NCBI RefSeq assembly: GCF_037975245.1
Contig: NC_092572.1
Span: 16,374,269-16,438,268, forward strand
DNA from: Apostichopus japonicus
Taxonomy: Eukaryota > Echinodermata > Holothuroidea > Aspidochirotida > Stichopodidae
DNA length: 64,000 nt
Direction of reading: 5' to 3'
The notes under the pieces: generated by a model
The model's database searches: none
What the model was told of the DNA's origin: nothing
What the model saw: the letters and a program-made list of their open reading frames with translations, nothing else
In this document: positions 1-6,853 of the stretch, piece by piece
How the letters are laid out: each line of letters begins with the position of its first letter
How positions within the stretch are numbered: position 1 is the first letter of the stretch
Program-made: the position numbers and the translations under genes

Positions 1-34
1 CTTCATGCATAGCATTAGACCTAGTAATATGTAT

Positions 35-325
35 GGCCGTGGCTATTCTTACGACTAGTCGTAACAATTATTTATAAACTATTCTTACGACAAAGGCAAA
101 TTCAAGCGCAGTAAAGTAAATAAAGCAACTGCGCATGTAGTAGGGGTACAGTAACCCTAACCCTAAACATAACCCTAAACCTCAATCCTAACCCTTACTC
201 TAACCCTAACCTGAAATTATTGTTACTCCTCGTCGTAAAAATAGTACTTCTGGTCGTGAAAATAGCAACTGCGCATGCGTAGTCGGAAATTATTCTTACG
301 ACTAGTCGTAAGAATAGCCACTTTG
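35..325. mobile_element. MITE-like non-autonomous DNA element with 26-bp terminal inverted repeats
   Basis: Positions 39-64 and 296-321 are exact inverted complements (26 bp). Each arm contains the 16-bp perfect palindrome TTACGACTAGTCGTAA. A 9-bp direct repeat AATATGTAT lies just outside (26-34 and 326-334) and is a plausible target-site duplication, giving an element of about 291 bp. There is no coding capacity. Internally a 14-bp direct repeat (AGCAACTGCGCATG, 124-137 and 264-277) flanks a block of degenerate CCCTAA repeats. A 9-bp duplication would suit a Mutator-like or similar superfamily, but the four bases between TSD and TIR do not pair, so the superfamily is left open. The inverted repeats are seen directly; transposon identity is inferred from TIR plus direct repeat plus size. 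Confidence 0.72.
152..211. repeat. Degenerate CCCTAA (telomere-type) repeat block inside the MITE
   Basis: About ten CCCTAA-like words occur in 60 bp, several exact (TAACCCTAACCCTAA near 152-166, TAACCCTAAAC near 169-180, TAACCCTAACC near 201-211) and others mutated. The block sits in the centre of the inverted-repeat element, so it is most simply part of that element and not a chromosome end or a telomere-fusion site. Confidence 0.75.
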
Positions 326-334
326 AATATGTAT

Positions 335-1027
335 TGCTATGCCCACAGTAGTACTAGTAGTAGGCTACTTCTTATGGCCATATTCAACTTCAATTCCTAT
401 GATTGAGATACACAGCTAATTGTCTGCATATAGGTCCATTAGGCCTAACTCAGCCCAGCTACAGTCAGACTTTAGAATCTTGGTTACATTGGTTGCACTG
501 GTATAACTACTGTACTGTAGGTCTAGGCTAGGCTTGTTATAACTCAGTCGTATAACTCAGTCGTAGGCCTAGACATAGGAAGCCATAGGCCTATGCTTGT
601 TTGCTTTGATCTCAAATAAGTAGTAAGCTAAGCCTAAAATGGAACTAAACAGGAAATCCTGGACTTTATGACCAAAACATGCCGATCTACTCTTACTGCC
701 GTAATACTAGTTGTTGAAGCCTAGCCTAGTACCGATTAGTAGTAGTGCCTGTGGCCCTATGCCTATCCCCACCTCAAACAGCTTGGTAGGCCTCTAGACC
801 GTCATGCAGTTGAAATTTTGTCTCCTAAATCTTTCGTCTTTGTAGAAACGAACTCCATCTCCATTTCGGTAGCTACATCAGGCCGCACAGCAAGGCAAGA
901 TGTTTTCTTTAAAACAATACAAAACCATTGTTAGCCTACGCACGTTTTATACAAAATATGTGTTTGTAAAATTGTATGGCAGTGTCGTCTGCACATTTCA
1001 ATAAAGTTTTTTGATTTAGGGTGGCAT
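335..1027. other. Unannotated intergenic DNA
   Basis: No gene, RNA or transposon is recognisable. The stretch is rich in TAGGCCTA-related words (for example near 440-450, 515-535, 565-595 and 785-800). A short tandem duplication of TATAACTCAGTCG lies near 538-565. An AATAAA at 1000-1005 could be a polyadenylation signal but nothing upstream supports a transcript. Confidence 0.5.
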
Positions 1028-1039
1028 ACTCCTATTAGA
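1028..1039. repeat. Left target-site duplication of the RTE insertion
   Basis: ACTCCTATTAGA is repeated exactly at 1610-1621, immediately after the 3' tail of the LINE fragment. Joining the two flanks through one copy restores a continuous pre-insertion sequence. Confidence 0.85.
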
Positions 1040-1609
1040 TGATGGTGGATGCTCACAAGAAATACGACGGCGTCTCGCCATGGCTAGATCATCTGCTATA
1101 AACCTCACCGACATCTGGAAAGACAGAGGGATCTCAAGGAACACCAAGATCCATATAATGAATGCTTTGGTCTTTCCAATCGCTACATATGGGTCTGAGA
1201 CGTGGGCTCTTGGAGCAGTAGACAGAAAGAAAATCCATGCTTTTGAAATGTGGTGTTGGAGGAGGATGCTGAGGATATCATGGAAGGAACGTAAGTCAAA
1301 TGATTTTGTCAAGAACCAAATTGGAGCAAAGGCTACCTTATGTCAGAAGATAGATAAGAACAAGCTGCAGTATTTTGGACACATTTCTAGGAGAGAAGGT
1401 GACAACTTGGAGAAGATCATTACCCAAGGTCATGTTGAGGGTCAACGAAAACGTGGTAGGCCAAAAGTTCGATGGGCTGACGGGATAAAAGAGATCACCG
1501 GCATGAACATCTGCGCAGCTCACCGATATGCCCAGGATAGAAGTGGTTGGAACGTCATCATCAATAGGGTCACAAAGGGTCAGTCATGACTCATAGGACG
1601 ACGACGACG
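1040..1609 (+). mobile_element. 5'-truncated RTE-clade LINE insertion
   Basis: A 570-bp insert begins inside the reverse-transcriptase ORF and ends in a short GAC-rich microsatellite tail (about 1597-1609). Such short-repeat tails, rather than poly-A, are usual for RTE elements. It is bounded by the exact 12-bp duplication at 1028-1039 and 1610-1621. Extreme 5' truncation with a target-site duplication is the classic product of incomplete target-primed reverse transcription. The coding part has no internal stop, so the insertion looks fairly recent. It is dead on arrival: endonuclease and RT catalytic regions are absent. Confidence 0.85.
1041..1589 (+). pseudogene. RTE-type reverse transcriptase, C-terminal fragment
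   Basis: This is the C-terminal tail of an RTE/BovB-like endonuclease-reverse transcriptase. The reading frame is open from the truncation point (1041, residues DGGCSQEIRRRLAMARS) through the ATG at 1080 to TGA at 1587-1589; the ATG is internal and not a real start. Family landmarks after the RT core are visible: LVFPIATYGSETW, then AFEMWCWRRMLRISW, then LQYFGHISRR, and a basic GQRKRGRPKVRWADGI stretch near the end. The catalytic FADD and the apurinic endonuclease would lie upstream and are missing. About 183 codons remain of a protein normally near 1000 residues. The uninterrupted frame shows little decay, but no function is possible. Clade assignment rests on these motifs and on the trinucleotide tail. 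Confidence 0.85.
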
Positions 1610-1621
1610 ACTCCTATTAGA
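1610..1621. repeat. Right target-site duplication of the RTE insertion
   Basis: This is an exact second copy of ACTCCTATTAGA (see 1028-1039), directly after the GAC-repeat tail. Confidence 0.85.
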
Positions 1622-1711
1622 GTCGATATCGATCCGCCCGATTGTTATTCTATCTCGGGAAATGTTCCAAAAAGCATCAGGAGAACATCTTTTTTGACCC
1701 GTTATCAATCT

Positions 1712-1751
<40 letters not shown>

Positions 1752-2504
1752 TGGCTTGCATGTTGAAGAGCATGAATGACTAGAATGTCTTTACATATGT
1801 TATGTTTCTTGCTTGTCATCTTAATTGTTTATTTTAAAAACGTATGAAAACAGAAATTAAGTAATAAGATCCTTCAAGAAGCTTTTAAGTGCATGGATGG
1901 GAGCTAGGGGGCTGGGGAGTTTTGTAGTTGAGCCAAAATTGGTTCAATTTAAAGGCATTGGAGAGTCGCCCAAAACCACGTTCGGCGAGCTGAAAAAGTT
2001 AACTTTCCGTGGCTTGCAAGTGACGATTTGTTCGTGTCGCTACAAAGTGCAGACAGTACAGTACGGTAATGAAACGTGATACCTTGTTATATTTTAGCTG
2101 GACCTAAGATGTCCATCGCTGTATTGTCTGTACACTGTGTTGTAGGTATTGACCGCAGCTGTATGCACTGACTGTAAACTAGTGTCTAATTACCGATGGT
2201 AGCAAGCTGTGTGTGTGTATTTTCTGGGATCGACGGTGGTGTCCAACACTTTTGTTACATCTCATTCGAAACTAGGTTAGATTACCGGCATTATACGTTT
2301 CTTTTTGCGCGAGTGTTCGCACCCTATAAGTCCCCTTTATGCCAAGAGAGGAGATGCTTATCCAACCAATTTAACATAACCCTCTCTTACGCGAAGAGAA
2401 CGATGAAACTCTTTTTAACAGTATTTTTATTGATGAGGATATTAGATAGACAGAGATTTATTTCATCCATAAGATATGGACATTTTTCCTCTCTCACTAA
2501 TGTT
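1622..2504. other. Unannotated intergenic DNA with simple repeats
   Basis: No convincing gene is present. The open frames here are short, show no recognised domain and have no splice or codon support. It contains a 36-base T run (1715-1750) and a 20-bp near-perfect palindrome at 1928-1947. The segment 1897-2090 is slightly richer in G+C than its surroundings but I do not recognise it. Confidence 0.5.
1715..1750. repeat. Homopolymer T(36)
   Basis: An uninterrupted run of 36 T. On the minus strand it would be a poly-A tail, so it could mark the 3' end of an old minus-strand retroelement, but no element body is recognisable beside it. Length is likely to be unstable or imprecise in an assembly. 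Confidence 0.9.
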
Positions 2505-2528
2505 TATATATATATATATATATATATA
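2505..2528. repeat. (TA)12 microsatellite
   Basis: Twelve TA units abut the ATTC-repeat tail of the minus-strand LINE, and may have been the AT-rich insertion target. Confidence 0.9.
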
Positions 2529-2545
2529 TTCATTCATTCATTTAT
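2529..2545 (-). repeat. (TGAA)n-like 3' tail of LINE copy 1
   Basis: The plus strand reads ATTCATTCATTCATTT, that is (TGAA)n on the minus strand, exactly at the 3' end of the minus-strand LINE. Short tandem 3' tails of this kind are typical of the CR1/L2 side of the Jockey superfamily. Confidence 0.65.
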
Positions 2546-2580
2546 TTGTTTTTTTTTCACATAAATATTACAATGTGAAT

Positions 2581-2629
2581 GGAAGTCTTCTGAAAAGCCT
2601 ATGCTGGCTTAACAAAACAGAAGACTCCC
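2581..2629 (-). other. 3' UTR two-tier RNA hairpin of LINE copy 1
   Basis: Arms 2581-2592 and 2618-2629 form a 12-bp stem in the minus-strand RNA (one G-U pair). An inner stem AAGCC/GGCTT (2595-2599 with 2606-2610) has a 6-nt loop. It lies about 45 nt before the element's 3' tail. Copy 2 keeps the same fold with a compensatory change, which supports a structural role, probably recognition of the RNA by the element's own RT. Confidence 0.7.
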
Positions 2630-2730
2630 ATGAAGAAAAGATAGAAAATAGTGAAAATAATGTTAATAACAATACGTATATGCTTTAATATGTGAATATG
2701 CTGCTATGCGACTATGCAGCTAAATCATAA

Positions 2731-3376
2731 TTAATAAGACATGATAATTTCTTTAGTAAGACATTTACTAAATGTGGAGTTTGTTTTCTTAGTTTTTAAA
2801 GTTATTGACAGAGAATTCCAAATTTTGGTTGCACGGTTTCTGAGGCTTAACATACCAGTGCGTGTTTTATATGATTTATAATGTGCGTTGCTAGCCGTTC
2901 TGGTATTATGATTATGGAAATCTGTGTTGCTATTTATAAAATTTCGAAAACTGATTGGCAATGATCCATTCCAAGCCTTGTATGTAAATGTTGCAATATT
3001 AACTTTTATAATGTCATCTAATTTCAATAAATTGAGTTTCTTAAAGAGGGGGCTTGTATGTTCACGGGTTGCTGCGTGAGATATATGACGTATTGCACTC
3101 TTTTGAAGTAATTTAAGGTGACTTAAATGAGAAACACTTGTACCAGACCAGATAATCAAGCAGTAATACAGATGTCAGTGGTGCTATTAAAGTTTGATAA
3201 AGCATTCTGAGTATATTCTGGGAAGGAAATGTTTTAGCATTGCTAAAACTTTTGTGGCTTTTGTGGCAAAAAAATGAAAAAATAAATAAAAAATAAAATT
3301 CCTGCACCTCTTGCAACGCTGTTGCAAACTTTTGTAATATGGTCACTCCATGGAAGTTTACTATCAATATTAACCC
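2731..3376 (-). pseudogene. LINE ORF2 C-terminal region (thumb and tail, broken)
   Basis: After the stop at 3377 the family's thumb block is readable with a one-base shift (LGVNIDSKLPWSDHI), then becomes scrambled by an A/T-rich stretch around 3260-3300 before the block YQTLIAP. A further shift leads to 3159-2731, an open stretch with LLQKSAIRHI, SPLFKKLNLLKLDDI, TYKAWNGSLPISF, HNHNTRTA and ATKIWNSL, ending in a stop at 2731. This order (QK-IR, PLF-L-LLK, HN-TR, WNSL) is the usual C-terminus of Jockey/CR1-type ORF2 proteins. The final part is shared with copy 2 at 5181-5243. Confidence 0.85.
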
Positions 3377-4414
3377 CTAGAATTTAGTAGTTGATACTTG
3401 TTTCATTACTTTACCGTCCATTATTATGTCATTATTCCAGTTAAGCGTTCTTCTTCCATTAAATACTATATAGTTAGTTTTGTCTGCATTAAGTGATAAC
3501 TTATTAGCAGCAAACCAGTTAGTGAATTTAGTTAATGCAGTAGAGACGGTATCATGTACTCTATGTACGTTTTCGAACTCGAAGAAAATATTGGTATCAT
3601 CAGCAAACAAAATAGTCTTGGCAATTGTTGACACCTGGCAAATGTCATTGACATATATTATGAACAACAGTGGTCCTAATATTGAGCCCTGTGGAACACC
3701 ACAACGGGTTACAGCGTGTTCGGATTTAGAGTTTTTATATGAAGTATACTGATGTCTATTGGATAAATAGCTGCTCAACCAGTCAAGGGTTGTTCCCCTT
3801 ACACCATACAAAGATAATTTACTTAGCAAAATGGTATGGTCAATAGTATCAAATGCCTTGGAGAGATCAAGGAACACTCCAATAAATATTTTGGTATTAT
3901 CAAGACTAGCACATATTTCTTTCAATAGCATTTGCCAAAGCAAGTTCTGTAGAATGCTTTGGGCGGAAGCCATATTGATTGTTGCACAGGATATTAAACT
4001 TGGTTAGAAACTTAAAGATACGATTGTACATAAGCCTATCGATAATGTTTGAAAAACATGATAAAAAAGAAATAGGACGGTAATTTTTATATACATCTTG
4101 GTCACCTTTTTTAAAAATTGGTATAACCTTAGCAATCTTTAGTTTATCTGGAAATGTACCAGAAGTAAAAGATAAATTACAAATATAAGTCAATGGTTTG
4201 GCGATGAAGTGAATAACATTTCTTATTATATCTGGTTTAAAATCGTCATATCCCGCTGCTTTTTGGGGTTTCAGGCTGTAAATAGCAACTATTGAAAGTT
4301 CTTCCTCACTGACAGGATTAATGAACATAGATTGACTGTTTCTGTTATTATTATGAATAATATATTCTGTTCTACCTTTATTTGTAATATTTCTTGCAAG
4401 TGAGGGTCCAATGT
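3377..4414 (-). pseudogene. LINE reverse transcriptase domain (broken by a frameshift)
   Basis: This remnant of the polymerase that copies LINE RNA at a nicked target is read in two frames. From about 4414 to 3906 come VSEEE, LKPQKAAGYDDF, AKVIPIFKKGD, YKNYRPIS and NQYGFRPKHST, the fingers and template-contact blocks. A frameshift near 3920-3935 leads into 3973-3377, with the first catalytic aspartate in VFLDLSKAFD, then GVPQGSILGPLLFIIYVND and the active-site FADDT (codons at 3607-3593), followed by WFAANKLSLNADKT. All the main RT blocks and catalytic aspartates are still recognisable. The frame ends at a stop near 3377, where the expected KFLGV block is broken by one lost base. Confidence 0.88.
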
Positions 4415-4977
4415 TTACAAAATATTTGTTAAAGTAGCTGGCAATGTCATTCTCGTTGCTGATTTCTTGATCACCAGTTTTAAAAGCAGCAGGATATCCA
4501 CCTTTTTTCGGTTGGTGTTTAGAACTTCGTTAATTGTATTCCAAGTTACACTTATATTATTTCTATTATTTTTGAATTTATCATAGAAATACAATCTGTT
4601 AGAAAATCTTATAATATGGTTAAGCTTATTGCGATAATGCTTATACGTAGCCTTGTTAACATCAGTAGGTGCTGTTAAATAACTTTTAAAGAGCTTGTTC
4701 TTTGTTTTGATAGATGTCAACATTCCAGTTGTAATCCATGGATGTTTCTTTTTACGTCGTTTCCTTTTTGCTTACATAACATATTGGAAAACAATTATTA
4801 TAGGTATAATTAAAGGATTCAAAGAAAGTGTCGTAAGCAGCATTAACATCAGTTTGGCTTAAAACATCGTTCCAGTTTTTGTTTTCGATTTCATAGTTAA
4901 AACGCCTGATGTTATCTGGTTTATAATTTCGCCTGTACATGAAGTTCATTGGTCTGCTATTCTTGGTAGGAATTTGG
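4415..4977 (-). pseudogene. LINE ORF2 linker between endonuclease and RT (broken)
   Basis: Minus-strand coding remnants precede the RT domain. 4977-4752 encodes the segment with NYKPDNIRRFNYEIENKNWND and FFESFNYTYNNCFP. After a frameshift near 4755-4770 the frame continues as RRKKKHPWITTGML, the conserved basic KHPWIT-type motif before the RT of Jockey-superfamily elements, then KNKLFKSYL and LYFYDKFKNN. A second frameshift near 4500-4510 moves the frame to one that runs on as KTGDQEISNENDIASYFNKY and into the RT. All pieces are collinear and in the family's order, so the breaks are decay, not separate genes. Confidence 0.8.
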
Positions 4978-5000
4978 TTTGATTTGATTTGATTTGGTTT
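4978..5000 (-). repeat. (AAATC)n 3' tail of LINE copy 2
   Basis: The plus strand reads repeated GATTT units. This differs from the TGAA-type tail of copy 1, so the tail sequence is not fixed between copies of this family. Confidence 0.65.
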
Positions 5001-5036
5001 ATTTTGTTTTTTCACGTGCAAATATACAAGGTGAAA

Positions 5037-5085
5037 GGAAGTCTTCTATAAAGCATACAATAGCTTAATAATGTAGAAGACTCCC
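5037..5085 (-). other. 3' UTR hairpin of LINE copy 2
   Basis: Arms 5037-5048 and 5074-5085 form the same stem as in copy 1. The closing pair is A-T here and G-C in copy 1, and the inner stem AAGC/GCTT (5051-5054 with 5063-5066) persists although the loop sequence has changed. Confidence 0.7.
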
Positions 5086-5280
5086 TGAAGAAAGAAAAGA
5101 GAAGAAAAAATTAAAAACCAAATTAAACGTTTCGACAATAAATCAATTATATGATATTTTAATTAATGTGATTAAGCAATTTACTAAATGTGGAGCTTGT
5201 TTTCTTAGTTTTTAAAGTTATTGACAGTGAATTCCAAATTTTGAATTATTGGTAACTTTAAAAAGAGAGATTGTATAATT

Positions 5281-5369
5281 GAGGATTAGCTTCAGAAAAC
5301 TACTCAAACCTATTCTGGCTGAGCTCAAGTATTAGTAATATTATAATATAGTAAGTAGTAGTATTAGTA
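5281..5369. other. Junction between LINE remnants and the satellite array
   Basis: A/T-rich DNA. From about 5331 it contains pieces resembling the end of a satellite monomer (GAGCTCAAGTATTAGTAAT compared with the monomer's GAGCTGTAAGTATTAGTTAAT), so the array edge may begin here as a decayed monomer. Confidence 0.45.
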
Positions 5370-5408
5370 CTGTAAATATTAGTTAATCCACCTAATATCT
5401 CAGTCCAT

Positions 5409-5436
5409 ACAGTGGCGCGATGGCTCGGCGCACTGT
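5409..5436 (+). other. Bulged hairpin in the monomer (example copy)
   Basis: ACAGTGGCGC pairs with GCGCACTGT: nine base pairs with one bulged G around the 9-nt loop GATGGCTCG. It overlaps the A-box-like sequence, so it competes with a tRNA D-arm fold (GCTC/GAGC, which is also possible). Repeated in nearly every monomer; variants such as ACTCTACG (11894, 14270, 16173, 18098 and near 35438) weaken it. Confidence 0.7.
5421..5431 (+). promoter_or_regulatory. Pol III A-box-like sequence (example copy)
   Basis: TGGCTCGGCGC resembles the tRNA A-box start (TGGC, two free bases, then purine-G-pyrimidine) but ends weakly. Start-to-start distance to the B-box is 51 bp, within the range tolerated by TFIIIC. 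The GCTC/GAGC pairing expected of a D-arm is present with a 12-nt loop. The box alone would be unconvincing; its support is the correct spacing to a good B-box. Confidence 0.45.
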
Positions 5437-5471
5437 ACGAGCTGATGATCGAGACTCTCTTTTGCATCCGT

Positions 5472-5482
5472 GGTTCGAACCC
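5472..5482 (+). promoter_or_regulatory. Pol III B-box / tRNA T-arm-like sequence (example copy)
   Basis: GGTTCGAACCC matches the B-box core GWTCRANNC fully and the longer consensus except at one base. It recurs in almost every monomer. In the common CCCTGG form the flanking bases give a T-stem with four of five pairs. The core GGTTCGAACC is itself palindromic. Copies near 7270 and 8567 (AATTTGAACC) have lost it, and five copies (29284, 31330, 34355, 40798, 43977) carry GGCTCGAAC. Confidence 0.7.
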
Positions 5483-5515
5483 CGGGTGATGACGTCTTTT
5501 GCCGATCTTTTACAG

Positions 5516-5536
5516 CAAGTGCCTACACGGGGAGCT
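5516..5536 (+). other. 21-nt segment between splice-site-like motifs (example copy)
   Basis: The segment is preceded by a T-rich stretch ending TTTTACAG (acceptor-like) and followed at once by GTAAGTATT, a full match to the intron side of a metazoan 5' splice site. Its length is a multiple of three and it is open in the frame reading QVPARGA in the common inner copies. The arrangement is repeated in nearly all monomers. Whether it is ever spliced cannot be told from DNA. Confidence 0.4.
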
Positions 5537-6853
5537 GTAAGTATTAGTTAATCCACCTAATATTTCAGTCCATACAGTGGCGCGATGGCTCGGCGCACTG
5601 TACGAGCTGATGATCGAGACTCTCTTTTGCATCCGTGGTTCGAACCCCGGGTGATGACGTCTTTTGCCGATCTTTTACAGCAAGTGCCTACACGGGGAGC
5701 TGTAAGTATTAGTTAATCCGCCTAATATCTCAGTCCATACAGTGGCGCGATGGCTCGGCGCACTGTACGAGCTGATGATCGAGACTCTCTTTTGCATCCG
5801 TGGTTCGAACCCCGGGTGATGACGTCTTTTGCCGATCTTTTACAGCAAGTGCCTACACGGGGAGCTGTAAGTATTAGTTAATCCACCTAATATCTCAGTC
5901 CATACAGTGGCGCGATGGCTCGGCGCACTGTACGAGCTGATGATCGAGACTCTCTTTTGCATCCGTGGTTCGAACCCCGGGTGATGACGTCTTTTGCCGA
6001 TCTTTTACAGCAAGTGACTACACGGGGAGCTGTAAGTATTAGTTAATCCGCCTAATATCTCAGTCCATACAGTGGCGCGATGGCTCGGCGCACTGTACGA
6101 GCTGATGATCGAGACTCTCTTTTGCATCCGTGGTTCGAACCCCGGGTGATGACGTCTTTTGCCGATCTTTTACAGCAAGTGCCTACACGGGGAGCTGTAA
6201 GTATTAGTTAATCCACCTAATATCTCAGTCCATACAGTGGCGCGATGGCTCGGCGCACTGTACGAGCCGATGATCGAGACTCTCTTTTGCATCCGTGGTT
6301 CGAACCCCGGGTGATGACGTCTTTTGCCGATCTTTTACAGCAAGTGCCTACACGGGGAGCTGTAAGTATTAGTTAATCCACCTAATATCTCAGTCCATAC
6401 AGTGGCGCGATGGCTCGGCGCACTGTACGAGCCGATGATCGAGACTCTCTTTTGCATCCGTGGTTCGAACCCCGGGTGATGACGTCTTTTGCCGATCTTT
6501 TACAGCAAGTGCCTACACGGGGAGCTGTAAGTATTAGTTAATCCACCTAATATTTCACAGTGGCGCGAAGGCTCGGCGCACTGTACGAGCTGATGATCGA
6601 GACTCTCTTTTGCATCCGTGGTTCGAACCCCGGGTGATGACGTCTTTTGCCGATCTTTTACAGCAAGTGCCTACACGGGGAGCTGTAAGTATTAGTTAAT
6701 CCGCCTAATATCTCAGTCCATACAGTGGCGCGAAAGCTCGGCGCACTGTACGAGCTGATGATCGAGACTCTCTTTTGCATCCCTGGTTCGAACCCCGGGT
6801 GATGACGTCTTTTGCCGATCTTTTAGAGCAAGTGCCTACACGGGGAGCTGTAA

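Larger units (their letters stand above)
2529..4977 (-). mobile_element. Jockey/CR1-L2-superfamily LINE, 5'-truncated and frameshifted (copy 1)
   Basis: About 2.45 kb of a non-LTR retrotransposon reads on the minus strand, from the post-endonuclease linker (near 4977) through a complete but frameshifted RT domain to the C-terminal region, a 3' UTR hairpin (2581-2629) and a TGAA-repeat tail. The endonuclease and any ORF1 are missing. At least four to five single-base frameshifts or stops break the protein (near 4755-4770, 4500-4510, 3920-3935, 3377-3385 and in 3113-3300), so it is inactive. Its 5' end abuts the tail of a second copy of the same family on the same strand. Clade within the superfamily is not resolved. 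No clear target-site duplication was found. Confidence 0.85.
4978..5280 (-). mobile_element. 3' fragment of a second copy of the same LINE family (copy 2)
   Basis: Positions 5181-5243 match 2765-2827 almost base for base (C-terminal coding end). Positions 5037-5085 carry the same hairpin. The minus-strand 3' end runs into an AAATC repeat tail (about 4978-5000). Beyond 5243 a short stretch up to about 5280 resembles the PLFKKLN region of copy 1 but without the roughly 200 bp in between, suggesting an internal deletion. It lies directly upstream, on the minus strand, of copy 1, giving a head-to-tail pair. Confidence 0.8.
5401..5565 (+). repeat. Reference 165-bp L monomer (left edge copy)
   Basis: The first complete monomer. 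The next copies start at 5566, 5731, 5896 and 6061, a strict 165-bp period. This edge copy has the CCGTGG form before the T-arm and CTACACGG in the 21-nt segment; most inner copies have CCCTGG and CTGCACGG. It can be used as a coordinate frame for the internal motifs. Confidence 0.95.

Noticed and set aside
152-211. A true telomere or chromosome end
   Set aside because: Only about 60 bp, degenerate, and enclosed within an inverted-repeat element with a direct repeat on both sides.
802-864. Possible tiny minus-strand coding start with a good Kozak context
   Set aside because: Only 20 codons before a stop, no convincing donor site and no homology recognised.
1016-1819. Minus-strand open frames over and beside the RTE fragment (1016-1312, 1338-1523, 1580-1819)
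   Set aside because: The first two are antisense shadows of the RTE coding frame; the last is mostly poly-lysine translated from the T(36) run.
1897-2688. Plus-strand open frames at 1897-2079, 2196-2564 and 2476-2688
   Set aside because: Short, no recognisable domain, and partly translated from TA and ATTC microsatellites and LINE 3' UTR.
3480-3752. Plus-strand open frame within the minus-strand LINE
   Set aside because: Antisense of the reverse transcriptase core (it overlaps the FADDT and GVPQG codons).
5470-5486. CENP-B box in the satellite
   Set aside because: TTCG is followed by CGGG after 5 bases instead of the required 7, and the central A is missing on this strand. The minus strand has TTCGAACCA but lacks the CGGG part.
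5417-5490. Functional tRNA gene in each monomer
   Set aside because: No acceptor stem pairs, no clean anticodon arm, a long D-loop and a T4 run between the boxes. Only tRNA-like promoter remnants remain.
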